Below, piece by piece: positions 24,719 to 32,610 of a stretch of 44,609 bases of DNA; position 1 is the stretch's first letter, and every line of letters begins with the position of its first letter. Origin of the DNA: an uncultured Bacilli bacterium (GTDB lineage Bacteria > Bacillota_I > Bacilli_A > RF39 > UBA660); contig CANPZJ010000001.1 in assembly GCA_947588795.1 (NCBI GenBank), positions 1 through 44,609 of the forward strand. Reading direction: 5' to 3'. The notes beneath the pieces are model-generated. The model was not told the DNA's origin. It worked only from the letters and a program-made list of their open reading frames with translations, and did not search any database. A program made the translations under genes and the position numbers.

Positions 24719-25960
24719 TTATTTTTCAAATAATATAGAATAAAAATATTCATTATTAAACTTAGAAATTCCTATACCTATCTTAGTAAATTTTTCATTA
24801 AAAATATTTTGACAATCCACATCACCATAATCACAATAAAAAACTAGTGACTTATAAACTTGTTGCATGTCTTTTCCACCTCTAGAAGAAGACTCTGACA
24901 TAACGCTACCATGTTCTATTCCTAAATCATCTAAAACTGTAGTATAATATTTACCATTTGGTCTATCATGGTTATAATCATTCATATATCCTACTTCCAT
25001 TGCTCTTATAGAAGCTCCTAAAGATAAACTATTATCTAATTTATATTCATATAGACTATTAGCTTTTCTATTTTCATTAATAATATTAAATAATTGATTT
25101 ATTTCTTGTTTATAAGTTGTCAAATTACTACTTGCTTCACTACGCATTTCTTTAGCGTCATCCCTAAATTTAGATGGGTCATAATAAGTTTGCCTAGAAT
25201 CTTCAATTTTTTCTTCTGTTCCATCTTTTCTAGTAGTAATTTTATACTTTACAATCGTATATTGTTCTATTCCATATTTATATTCTTTTCTATCAATCTC
25301 TTCTTCTTCATATTTAGTTGCTGTATCAGTTGTTGTTGAATTATTATTAGTAGTAGTATTCTTATTTGTGGTATTAGTTGTTTTTTTCTTATTAACTTTT
25401 AAAGTAAAATTTTCTTCTGTTTTATTATTACTACTATCATTAGCAACATATTTTAATTTATAAGTTCCTTCTTTATTAAAATCATATTCACCTTCAACTA
25501 TTACTTCTATTTTTTCTTTTGAATTATCACTAGCTTTAACTTTTTTTAATAAATTTATTTTAGTTCCCACAGTTGTACTTAATTCTTTAGAAAATTCTAT
25601 TATTGGCTTAGTTGTATCGACTATATTTATTTTAAAAGGATATTCTTTTTCTTCTTCATTTTCTAAATATTTAACAATTAATTCTTTTTCTCCTAAAGAA
25701 GTAGTATCTATTTTATCATCAATATTTATAATTTCGATATCATTATTTTCTTCTAACAAATCTGTAATTTTTACTTCACTATTAATTTCAACATTTAAAT
25801 TTTCTTTTAATTTAATAACTATTTTTTCTTGTTTATTATCTTCTACCTTTTGTTTATCTTTAGAATTATTAAATAAATTAACCCCTAGTACAACAACCGT
25901 CGTTAATCCTAAAACTCCTAAAATTATTCCACTAATTATTTTAATCATTTTTTCTTTCAT
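24719..25960 (-). CDS. Secreted CAP (SCP-like) domain protein with Ig-like domain
   Basis: A 413-residue protein. N-terminal span or uncleaved signal (about 5-27), a charged linker with Ig-like segments including DUF5011-type VDTTKPIIEF through GTYKLKYVANDSS (about 112-187), a Thr/Asn-rich linker, and a C-terminal CAP domain (about 278-413). The CAP domain shows NENRKANSL, LSLGASIRAMEV, HDRPNGKYY and KIGIGISKF, the usual His and Glu region of the family. Bacterial CAP proteins are common on surfaces, with roles still unclear. Directly downstream of the sortase gene. Confidence 0.85.
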   Translation of the reverse strand: MKEKMIKIISGIILGVLGLTTVVVLGVNLFNNSKDKQKVEDNKQEKIVIKLKENLNVEINSEVKITDLLEENNDIEIINIDDKIDTTSLGEKELIVKYLENEEEKEYPFKINIVDTTKPIIEFSKELSTTVGTKINLLKKVKASDNSKEKIEVIVEGEYDFNKEGTYKLKYVANDSSNNKTEENFTLKVNKKKTTNTTNKNTTTNNNSTTTDTATKYEEEEIDRKEYKYGIEQYTIVKYKITTRKDGTEEKIEDSRQTYYDPSKFRDDAKEMRSEASSNLTTYKQEINQLFNIINENRKANSLYEYKLDNSLSLGASIRAMEVGYMNDYNHDRPNGKYYTTVLDDLGIEHGSVMSESSSRGGKDMQQVYKSLVFYCDYGDVDCQNIFNEKFTKIGIGISKFNNEYFYSILFEK

Positions 25961-26018
25961 AAATAAACCTCTCTTTTAATTATATTAAATCGTTATTTAA
26001 TTTAATAATACATAGTAT

Positions 26019-26783
26019 TTAGTCACTTATTTTCTTGGCCACTACAACAAAGCGACCATTTTCTCTTGAATATTCACAAGTTGATAAAGTAATTAATTTA
26101 TCACCATATTTGGCATCTACTCCAGTATCAAATTTTGATGCCTTTTTGGCATTACTGACAAAATCATTATATGCTTCTTCACTTTCGGCATTAACAAAAT
26201 AATAATAACGAAAAACATTAGTCTCATTTGAATAATATACTCTACTATAGAATATTGCTAATATTTCATAAGTAGCATCTTCTTCTAAAGTAGTTAAATT
26301 AATCGTTTTATGTTCTTCATAAAAATCTTTTTTCGCATATTTAATTAATGGTTCAAACATTAAACCATATTTATTTCGATGACCATATATTTGTAAATTA
26401 TCACTTTCATTTATTTTGACATCTTTATCAAAATAAATGGCTCCCGCTGATGATTTTTCATTTTTATAATTATGGTTTAAATAATAGTCATTATCCGTTG
26501 TTTCTACTACTGGATAATTAATATCTGTTCCTTCTATTTCTAACCAAGCTACGACATTTTCATAACTTTTATGTAACTCTTTTAATTTATTAATTTTTTG
26601 TTCATGAATATCTTCTTTTTGATCTATATCATGAAATATATTAGATACATCTTTGTAAGTATTTTTATCATTACTTGCATTAGTTAATTCTACTACTATA
26701 TATGATATGCCTAGAATTATAATTAGTAACAATATAATAATTATAATAATTTTTATCGGTTTTTTGAGTTTTCTCTTATGCAT
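26019..26783 (-). CDS. Class B sortase
   Basis: A 254-residue transpeptidase that cleaves sorting signals between Thr and Gly/Asn and joins the Thr to peptidoglycan. N-terminal membrane anchor (about 9-32); catalytic His135 (YGHR), Cys236 (LSTCEYS) and Arg244 (NGRFVVV). The long segment between His and Cys and the LSTCE context are class B features. Candidate substrates in the window: NPKTG proteins at 1-4497 and the PPQTG protein at 21421-22677; class B enzymes favour motifs starting N-P or P/S-P rather than LPxTG. GAGG lies at good spacing. No promoter fits between the terminator 26799-26832 and ATG, so transcription may come by read-through or from within the upstream gene. Confidence 0.92.
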   Translation of the reverse strand: MHKRKLKKPIKIIIIIILLLIIILGISYIVVELTNASNDKNTYKDVSNIFHDIDQKEDIHEQKINKLKELHKSYENVVAWLEIEGTDINYPVVETTDNDYYLNHNYKNEKSSAGAIYFDKDVKINESDNLQIYGHRNKYGLMFEPLIKYAKKDFYEEHKTINLTTLEEDATYEILAIFYSRVYYSNETNVFRYYYFVNAESEEAYNDFVSNAKKASKFDTGVDAKYGDKLITLSTCEYSRENGRFVVVAKKISD

Positions 26784-26798
26784 AATATTCCTCTATCT

Positions 26799-26832
26799 AA
26801 AAAGTAGAATTAAGTTTTAAACTTAATTCTAC
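26799..26832 (-). terminator. Terminator between the surface-protein operon and sortase locus
   Basis: Almost perfect palindrome GTAGAATTAAGTTT...AAACTTAATTCTAC (26804-26832) followed on the minus strand by five T. Only 15 bases separate the T run from the sortase ATG. Confidence 0.8.
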
Positions 26833-26844
26833 TAACTATCTATC

Positions 26845-27882
26845 TTAGTCTTTCTTTAAAACTTTGATTAAACATACACCGGCACATAATACAAGTAAAC
26901 TAGCTAGTCCAATATAACTTGGTACTCCTAAAGTTGGTGTACTATCAGCTTTAACATTGCTTAAGGCAATTACAAATGGTGATAATTCATCTACTTCTAC
27001 TGTTACTTTACCATCTATTATTTCTTTTTCAAAAGTTTCTATTGTACCATTACTTTTTTTATGAAGTACTGTCGCCTTTTCTCCATTATATTTACTATCT
27101 ACATTAAATGATACATTTAATTTTCCTTCATAATCACCATTTAATTTTACTTCATATGATCCAAGTACTTTTTTACCTTCTAATTTTTGATTTAACTCTT
27201 TATAAACATCAGAATTTGTATCTAATTTTTCAACTGCTAAAGTACTATCAATATCTTTTTTACCAACAACTGCTACACCATTATTAGTATCTTCTACACT
27301 AGTTTCATTTAAGACATATTTCCTTGTTAATGAAATTCTATAGACTTCTGTTCCTTCAGCATCATAACCAATGTATTCACCAGTACTTTCAGGTTTTAAC
27401 GCAAAGCTTTGTTCATCATAAACATTATTAACATTATAATGTTCTTTTACATCACCATACTCTGCATGATAATAAATTAATGGTGTATTACCACCAAAAC
27501 CATCAGGAAATTCATCTTTATCATATGTTACATCACCAGACACAACTCTGACAACATCATCTATAAACATCTTATGATTAAGATTGAATGTAATACTATT
27601 CTCACCAAATTCTTTTTTAAATTTATCAAATAATTCGTTACCAGCATAAATTGTTTTACCATCTATTAAAGCCTTATATACATCATAATCATTTATCTTG
27701 ATTAATAAAGTATTATCTTCAATAGAATAATCAAATACATTTCCTTTATAATTATCACTTGCCCATTCAAAATCCAATAAAGTTTTACCATCAACCTCAA
27801 GAGCTTTAACACTAGGTGTTACTACTACAAGCATTGCTAGCATAAAAATAGGAAATATTAATTTTTTTAAAATATTTTTCAT
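26845..27882 (-). CDS. Membrane-anchored surface protein, TPTLG-tail family (1 of 3)
   Basis: A 345-residue exported protein: signal peptide (1-28), a variable body, a shared domain (about 210-310: LAVEKLDTNSDVYKELNQ, YEVKLNGDYEGKLNVSF, LSPFVIALSN), and a tail TPTLGVPSYIGLASLL with a hydrophobic stretch and KVLKKD. The two genes upstream encode paralogs with different N-terminal bodies but almost the same last 130 residues. The tail looks like a sorting signal in shape but lacks Thr-Gly, so membrane anchoring is more likely. All three are in an operon behind a poly-G promoter. Function unknown. Confidence 0.82.
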   Translation of the reverse strand: MKNILKKLIFPIFMLAMLVVVTPSVKALEVDGKTLLDFEWASDNYKGNVFDYSIEDNTLLIKINDYDVYKALIDGKTIYAGNELFDKFKKEFGENSITFNLNHKMFIDDVVRVVSGDVTYDKDEFPDGFGGNTPLIYYHAEYGDVKEHYNVNNVYDEQSFALKPESTGEYIGYDAEGTEVYRISLTRKYVLNETSVEDTNNGVAVVGKKDIDSTLAVEKLDTNSDVYKELNQKLEGKKVLGSYEVKLNGDYEGKLNVSFNVDSKYNGEKATVLHKKSNGTIETFEKEIIDGKVTVEVDELSPFVIALSNVKADSTPTLGVPSYIGLASLLVLCAGVCLIKVLKKD

Positions 27883-27899
27883 AATTATCTTCTCCTAAA

Positions 27900-29159
27900 T
27901 TAGTCTTTCTTTAAAACTTTAATTAAGCATACACCAGCGCATAATACAAGTAAGCTTGCTAGTCCTACATAACTTGGTACTCCTAAGATTGGTGTACCAT
28001 CGGCTTTGACATTACTTAGGGCAATTACAAATGGTGATAATTCATCTACTTCTACTGTTACTTTGCCATCTGTTATTACTTTTTCAAATGTTTCAACTGT
28101 ACCATTACTTTTCTTATGTAATACTGTTGCTTTTTGGCCATTATATTTACTATCTACATTAAATGATACATTTAATTTTCCTTCATAACTACCATTTAAT
28201 TTCACTTCAAAAGCTCCAAGAACTTTTTTACCTTCTAATCTTTCATTTAATTCTTTATAAATATCTGCATTTGTATCTAACTTTTCGACTGTTAATGAAG
28301 AATCATTATCAATTGCACCACTAACACTAACATTTTTTTCTTCATTAGTAACAGTCGTACCAGCATATTCCATTCTTATTTTTAAAGTTGTATAACCACT
28401 ATTATCTCTTTCACGAACAATTCCAGTATCAGCCCATAAATAAGCATCTGTTTCTTTATAATTTCTAATCAAAAATTCAGAATTTATATAAGATGCAATT
28501 GGTGCTCCAACAGGAAAACCTGATCTCCAACTATTATTTTCTTCATCATAAGCAAATAAAATTCCAGAATAATCTAAATAAACAAAATTACCTTTACTAT
28601 CTTGACTATGAAAATCATCATCAACACTATATGATCTAGTTCCTGATTGATAAGTCACTAAGTCATCTGTGATTGGTGCTATAGTTATGTCTTTTATATC
28701 ATCTTGAAAATATATTTTAATCATTAGGCTAACAACTCCATCATTTACATATGGCACTAATTTTTGCCATAATTCTGGAGTTTCTTTTTCAGTTATATCT
28801 TTTTTATTCACTATTGCTTTATATAAATCATAATCTTTTACTTTAACTACAATCTCGTTATTTGCATAAGTAAAATCAAATATATTATTTTGATGAGCAA
28901 CATTATAACCAACTGTAATATAATCTTCAGGTTTTAATTCTGTATTACCTTTATATATCGGATAAATAAGTTCACCTTGATAATTTTCGTGATCTTCAGA
29001 TTCCTTATATTTTTCATATTCTTCATTAAACTTTTTATAACTTTCTAAAACTTTATCTTTATCAGTAAACATTTCTGTTTTCATTTCTGCCATAGTTACT
29101 ACTGGTAATAACATAATAGCAAATACTATAGCAAAACATATTTTATTAATTTTTTTCAT
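27900..29159 (-). CDS. Membrane-anchored surface protein, TPTLG-tail family (2 of 3)
   Basis: A 419-residue exported protein: signal peptide ending VTMAE, a body with one long Tyr/Asp-rich region, an internal VKVKDYDLYKAIVNKKD segment shared in kind with its paralogs (VLKVKDIDLYNELV, LIKINDYDVYKALI), the common domain (about 285-385) and a C-terminal TPILGVPSYVGLAS span with KVLKKD. The body from about 175 to 260, with KGNFVYLDYSGILFAY, is unique. 11 bases after paralog 3 and 17 before paralog 1, so co-transcribed. No ligand or enzyme motif seen. Confidence 0.82.
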   Translation of the reverse strand: MKKINKICFAIVFAIMLLPVVTMAEMKTEMFTDKDKVLESYKKFNEEYEKYKESEDHENYQGELIYPIYKGNTELKPEDYITVGYNVAHQNNIFDFTYANNEIVVKVKDYDLYKAIVNKKDITEKETPELWQKLVPYVNDGVVSLMIKIYFQDDIKDITIAPITDDLVTYQSGTRSYSVDDDFHSQDSKGNFVYLDYSGILFAYDEENNSWRSGFPVGAPIASYINSEFLIRNYKETDAYLWADTGIVRERDNSGYTTLKIRMEYAGTTVTNEEKNVSVSGAIDNDSSLTVEKLDTNADIYKELNERLEGKKVLGAFEVKLNGSYEGKLNVSFNVDSKYNGQKATVLHKKSNGTVETFEKVITDGKVTVEVDELSPFVIALSNVKADGTPILGVPSYVGLASLLVLCAGVCLIKVLKKD

Positions 29160-29170
29160 AGCTTTTTCTC

Positions 29171-30355
29171 CTAATCTTTCTTTAAAACTTTAATTAAACA
29201 TACACTGGCACATAACACAAGTAAACTAGCTAGTCCTACATAGCTTGGTACTCCTAAAGTTGGTGTACTATCTTCTTTGACATCACTTAATGCAATTACA
29301 AATGGTGATAATTCATCTACTTCTACTGTTACTTTACCATCTGTTATTACCTTTTCAAATGTTTCAATTGTACCATTACTTTTCTTATGAAGTACTGTTG
29401 CCTTTTCTCCATTGTATTTACTATCTACATTAAATGATACATTTAATTTTCCTTCATATTCACCATTTAATTTTACTTCAAAGGCTCCAAGTAATTTTTT
29501 GCCTTCTAATCTTCCTACTAATTCTTTATATACATCTGCTTTTGTATCTAACTTTTCTACTGTTAAAGTAGTATCCATATTTTTTTTACCTGTAACTGAT
29601 ACACCATTATTTTCATCTGCTACACTTGATTCACCAAGTTCATAACTAAATTTTATTTTAGAAGTAAATACTTCATTGCCATTTGCATCAAGGCCAACAA
29701 ACTTATAAGTATAGCCCCAGTTGTAATCCCATTCTCCGCTCTTTTGTAATGGTGTCCAAACAACAGTCGTTTTACCATCAACAGAATCATACCAGGCATC
29801 AAATAAAACACCAGCTCTATCGGAATCATAATAATATTTACCATTTTCATCTTGTTTAATATTTATACCACCATTTAAATCAAAAACACCATTATCTTCT
29901 TCTTTGCCATCTTGGTTATATAATAAAAATGAAATTTTTGTAACATTATCAGGAAAATAAATATGCGGATGTAACCCTAGTGTCCCTTGAACTTCGGTTC
30001 TATCTTCATCTTCAATTGGAATTTCTTTTAAATATTTAGATAATTTATTATAAAGTGGTGTTCCTTCTCTTATTAAAGTATCAGTTTTTGAATCAGAGCC
30101 ATTAATACTTTCTTGCCAAGTTTTGTCTACTAACACTAGCTCATTGTAAAGATCAATATCTTTAACTTTTAACACTACTTCACCATTTTCATAAGTATAA
30201 TCAAATACTTCGCCTAATCCTTGATATGGTATTAAAGTAATAAATTCCTTTGAGTCAATTTCCTCTGCTCTAACCATTGTTGGTACCATAAATAACATCA
30301 TTGTTAAACATAATATTGTTGAAAATATACTTGTTAATTTTTTCAATTTTCTCAT
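29171..30355 (-). CDS. Membrane-anchored surface protein, TPTLG-tail family (3 of 3)
   Basis: A 394-residue exported protein and first gene of the three-paralog operon. Signal peptide (about 1-30, ending VRA), unique body, common domain (about 260-360: LTVEKLDTKADVYKELVG, LSPFVIALSD) and tail TPTLGVPSYVGLASLL with hydrophobic stretch and KVLKKD. GGAG lies only one base before ATG 30355, which is too close for a normal ribosome site. With the promoter at 30375-30404 the leader would be about 13 bases, so translation may be near-leaderless. An alternative start inside the signal region would damage it. Confidence 0.8.
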   Translation of the reverse strand: MRKLKKLTSIFSTILCLTMMLFMVPTMVRAEEIDSKEFITLIPYQGLGEVFDYTYENGEVVLKVKDIDLYNELVLVDKTWQESINGSDSKTDTLIREGTPLYNKLSKYLKEIPIEDEDRTEVQGTLGLHPHIYFPDNVTKISFLLYNQDGKEEDNGVFDLNGGINIKQDENGKYYYDSDRAGVLFDAWYDSVDGKTTVVWTPLQKSGEWDYNWGYTYKFVGLDANGNEVFTSKIKFSYELGESSVADENNGVSVTGKKNMDTTLTVEKLDTKADVYKELVGRLEGKKLLGAFEVKLNGEYEGKLNVSFNVDSKYNGEKATVLHKKSNGTIETFEKVITDGKVTVEVDELSPFVIALSDVKEDSTPTLGVPSYVGLASLLVLCASVCLIKVLKKD

Positions 30356-30374
30356 TCTCCATTTCTATAAGATT

Positions 30375-30404
30375 ATTATAATATACCCCCCCCGAAAAAA
30401 TCAA
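30375..30404 (-). promoter_or_regulatory. Poly-G spacer promoter (G8) of the TPTLG-tail operon
   Basis: Minus strand: -35 TTGATT (30399-30404), 18-bp spacer containing eight G (30386-30393), -10 TATAAT (30375-30380). The flanks differ from the promoters at 1323-4592, so the G run was kept or gained independently of that duplication. Confidence 0.75.
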
Positions 30405-30473
30405 TATACAAATTATTGTAAATGGGAATTGTAAAAAATTGCCAAGAATATTATTGTAAATATATTAAATAAT

Positions 30474-30501
30474 AAAAAGATTACCAATTTCTTGATAATC
30501 T
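30474..30501 (-). terminator. Terminator after 30538-31500
   Basis: Minus-strand stem AGATTATC/GGTAATCT with an 8-nt loop, followed by five T; it lies between the membrane protein gene and the poly-G promoter. Confidence 0.75.
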
Positions 30502-30537
30502 AAACAAAGCAATTTGTATTTATTATTTATAGATATT

Positions 30538-31500
30538 TTATTTTTTCGTTGACTCTTTCCATTCTTCATTATTTGATTTTTCAAATGAATTAGTACGAAT
30601 ATTTAGTTTGTAATAGTTATATTTATTTGTTTTTCGATCAACAATATATAAAATGACACTATCATCATCAATCCATTTATGATCAGTCATTTTAAAACCA
30701 TATCTTTCTAATTTAACTTTAGTTAATAATTCTTCTTTTAATTTACTATAATCATTTTCTTCACTAATATTATAAGTTTTAGATAATTCTTCCAAAGTAT
30801 TAAGATAACTTATTTTTAAAAATTCAAAATTATCTGTAATTTTTTCTTTGCTTCTAATTTCATCATAAGAATCATCATCATAAACAAACCAAGATGTCAA
30901 AGTATTTTTAGCCTGAGGACTATCTTTAAAAGCGGTATCAGCTGCAAAAACAAATGTTGTAGCAAAAATGAAACCAAATACATATTCCAAAAATAATATT
31001 GGAAAAGAATAGCCAAAGCCTTCATCTCTTGTATAATTAATAATATTAATAACTAGTAAAGGAATATATATTCCTGAAAGAATTCGACATATCCAACCAT
31101 TATAAGTAAAATTCAATAAGATTCCATGCGGTAATTTAATTAAAGAATAAACTACAAATGCTATAATTATAAGACATTCTACTATTATAACAAATTTATT
31201 GCGATCTTTCTTAACTACTTTATTTAATTCATAATCAGTTTTAGGCTCTTTATTTTTCTTAAATAAAGATTTAATTTTAGCAAAAATAGCTTTAGGAGTT
31301 ATTTCAATATTTTGATCCGTAAAAATATACATAATAAATTTACCTAATTCCATTAAAGATACTAGCATAACTATTAAAGCTAAAGCATATCCCGAAATAT
31401 GAGCCATTTCTAATAAAATATAATAAACTAAAAAGCCAATTCCTCCTGTAACAAAACCCACTATTAATAAAAAGATAAACATTCCTGTTGTTCCCATCAT
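30538..31500 (-). CDS. Multi-span membrane protein, unknown
   Basis: A 320-residue integral membrane protein with two or three spans at the N-terminus (about 5-27, 33-58), a basic cytosolic loop (FAKIKSLFKKNKEPKTD), three more spans (about 106-125, 130-160, 170-190) and a soluble C-terminal part (about 205-320) with an acidic, Lys-rich helix and strands. GGAGTG precedes ATG 31500. It follows the broken zinc-ribbon gene at 31510-31608 by nine bases, and they share a leader with TATAAT near 31660-31670. No family recognised. Confidence 0.7.
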   Translation of the reverse strand: MMGTTGMFIFLLIVGFVTGGIGFLVYYILLEMAHISGYALALIVMLVSLMELGKFIMYIFTDQNIEITPKAIFAKIKSLFKKNKEPKTDYELNKVVKKDRNKFVIIVECLIIIAFVVYSLIKLPHGILLNFTYNGWICRILSGIYIPLLVINIINYTRDEGFGYSFPILFLEYVFGFIFATTFVFAADTAFKDSPQAKNTLTSWFVYDDDSYDEIRSKEKITDNFEFLKISYLNTLEELSKTYNISEENDYSKLKEELLTKVKLERYGFKMTDHKWIDDDSVILYIVDRKTNKYNYYKLNIRTNSFEKSNNEEWKESTKK

Positions 31501-31509
31501 TTCACACTC

Positions 31510-31608
31510 CTAAACATTATTTTTTTGGTTTTCTTTTACTTTTACACCACAATTAGCACAAAATTTCATTTCTTCATCTAATTTACTTTCGCATTCTTTT
31601 CAATACAT
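31510..31608 (-). pseudogene. Zinc-ribbon fragment with in-frame TGA at a Cys position
   Basis: A 33-codon reading frame after an intact GAAGGAGAG ribosome site: MY, TGA, KECESKLDEEMKFCANCG, then VKVKENQKNNV and TAG. It aligns with the start of 17763-18095 (MYCKECGSKLDEDVKFCANCG); the first zinc-ligand Cys (TGC/TGT there) is TGA here. Since TGA is a stop elsewhere in the window, a disabled copy is the simplest reading. Confidence 0.7.
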
Positions 31609-31763
31609 ATTTCTTACTCTCCTTCAAATTCAAAATTATTAGAATTTGTATTCCTATTTAATTATACTATATTATTTTATAATATGCCACACAGTTTTTT
31701 CTAAAATTATATGGTTAATTTTCATTTGAAAGTGAGTTTTAATAGCAAATTAAAAATAATTCT

Positions 31764-31796
31764 TAAAAAAAATATCAGTTCTTTCAAACTGATATT
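31764..31796 (-). terminator. Terminator after 31802-32224
   Basis: Ten-pair stem AATATCAGTT/AACTGATATT flanked on the left by an A run, giving a T run on the minus strand just past the stop codon. Confidence 0.8.
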
Positions 31797-31801
31797 TTCA
31801 A

Positions 31802-32224
31802 TTAATGTTTATCTTGTAACATATTTAGTAAGTCAATTTTAAACATATCTTTTGAAGCATTAGCTTTAGATATCATTATACCTTTATAAGTTGTAAGTTC
31901 AGACATATGTCCTTCAAGTAAGATATCTCTAGGTGTAATTTCTTCAAGCATAACAACACCTTCTTTTTTATGAACTGTATAAATTAATTTAACTTCACCA
32001 TGTATTTGCGTAAACATTTTATCACTTGGTAATTTAAGTTCATAAGTTTCCGTACCATTAGCTCTATTAGAAGAAATCTTTTCCCCTAAAAACTTACCAT
32101 TTCTAAGAGCTGGATAGAATTCAAAGTTTAACTTTTTAAAAGCTAACATATTGTATTTCTTTAAAGCTCTTTCTAATTTTTTAAATTCATTTTCGTTTAT
32201 GTAATCCAAAATATAACCTTTCAT
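31802..32224 (-). CDS. Conserved-looking cytosolic protein, unknown
   Basis: A 140-residue protein without spans or signal. ATG 32224 is chosen since AAGGGGGT lies ten bases before it; the ATG at 32233 is one base from that site. Features: N-terminal helix INENEFKKLERALKKYNML, central strands (FKKLNFEFYPALRNGKF, YELKLPSDKMFTQ, KLIYTVHKKEGVVMLEEITP) and a C-terminal helix. Mixed alpha/beta composition suggests a small regulatory or RNA-binding protein, but no motif allows a call. It has its own strong promoter. Confidence 0.65.
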   Translation of the reverse strand: MKGYILDYINENEFKKLERALKKYNMLAFKKLNFEFYPALRNGKFLGEKISSNRANGTETYELKLPSDKMFTQIHGEVKLIYTVHKKEGVVMLEEITPRDILLEGHMSELTTYKGIMISKANASKDMFKIDLLNMLQDKH

Positions 32225-32253
32225 AACTGTCATACCCCCTTAATTACGAGATA

Positions 32254-32282
32254 AGTATAACACAAATAAAAAGAAATGTCAA
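32254..32282 (-). promoter_or_regulatory. Promoter of 31802-32224
   Basis: Minus strand: consensus -35 TTGACA (32277-32282), 17-bp spacer, -10 TATACT (32254-32259), followed by GGGGG as ribosome site. Confidence 0.85.
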
Positions 32283-32364
32283 CTATTTGTATATTAAAAA
32301 CAAATTGTTGGCGTTTTTACTTAAAAGTTTGATATAATTATACAACTTAATTTTGACAAACTTT

Positions 32365-32610
32365 TTATTTTAAATTAACAATGGTTTCACCTAAATTCCA
32401 ATTATTTAACGCAAAACTTTGCACATTTTTATTTTCTTTTAAAATTTGGTGTACTTCTCTAGTCAAAATATTAGTGCTTTTGCCATGAATAATAACTATT
32501 TCTTTATTACCCATTTTGACATTATCATTAATAAATTCGGTAACTAAAGCATAGATGACCGCTACTTCTTCACCATGTAAATCAATTCTAGGCGTTTTGG
32601 GAGTTATCAT
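32365..32610 (-). CDS. Small MutS-related (Smr) domain protein
   Basis: An 81-residue stand-alone Smr domain, matching the C-terminal part of MutS2. Signature residues are RIDLHGEEV at the start, IVIIHGKST in the middle and NWNLGETIVNLK at the end (usual forms LDLHG, HGKG and GxTxV). Smr domains act as nucleases or nucleic-acid binders; here the HGKG Gly is Ser. The first 23 bases overlap the end of the kinase gene. Possible roles are RNA or DNA cleavage in mRNA quality control or repair; which is not decidable. Confidence 0.85.
   Translation of the reverse strand: MITPKTPRIDLHGEEVAVIYALVTEFINDNVKMGNKEIVIIHGKSTNILTREVHQILKENKNVQSFALNNWNLGETIVNLK

Noticed and set aside
26845..30355. LPxTG-type sorting signals in the three paralogs
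   Set aside because: The TPTLG/TPILG stretch lacks the Thr-Gly pair cleaved by sortases, so they were not called sortase substrates.
31510..31608. TGA read as Trp (Mycoplasma code)
   Set aside because: TGA ends spoIIP at 34116 and the CHAP gene at 22674 in ATGA overlaps with clear following genes, so it is a stop here; also the paralog has Cys, not Trp, at this site.
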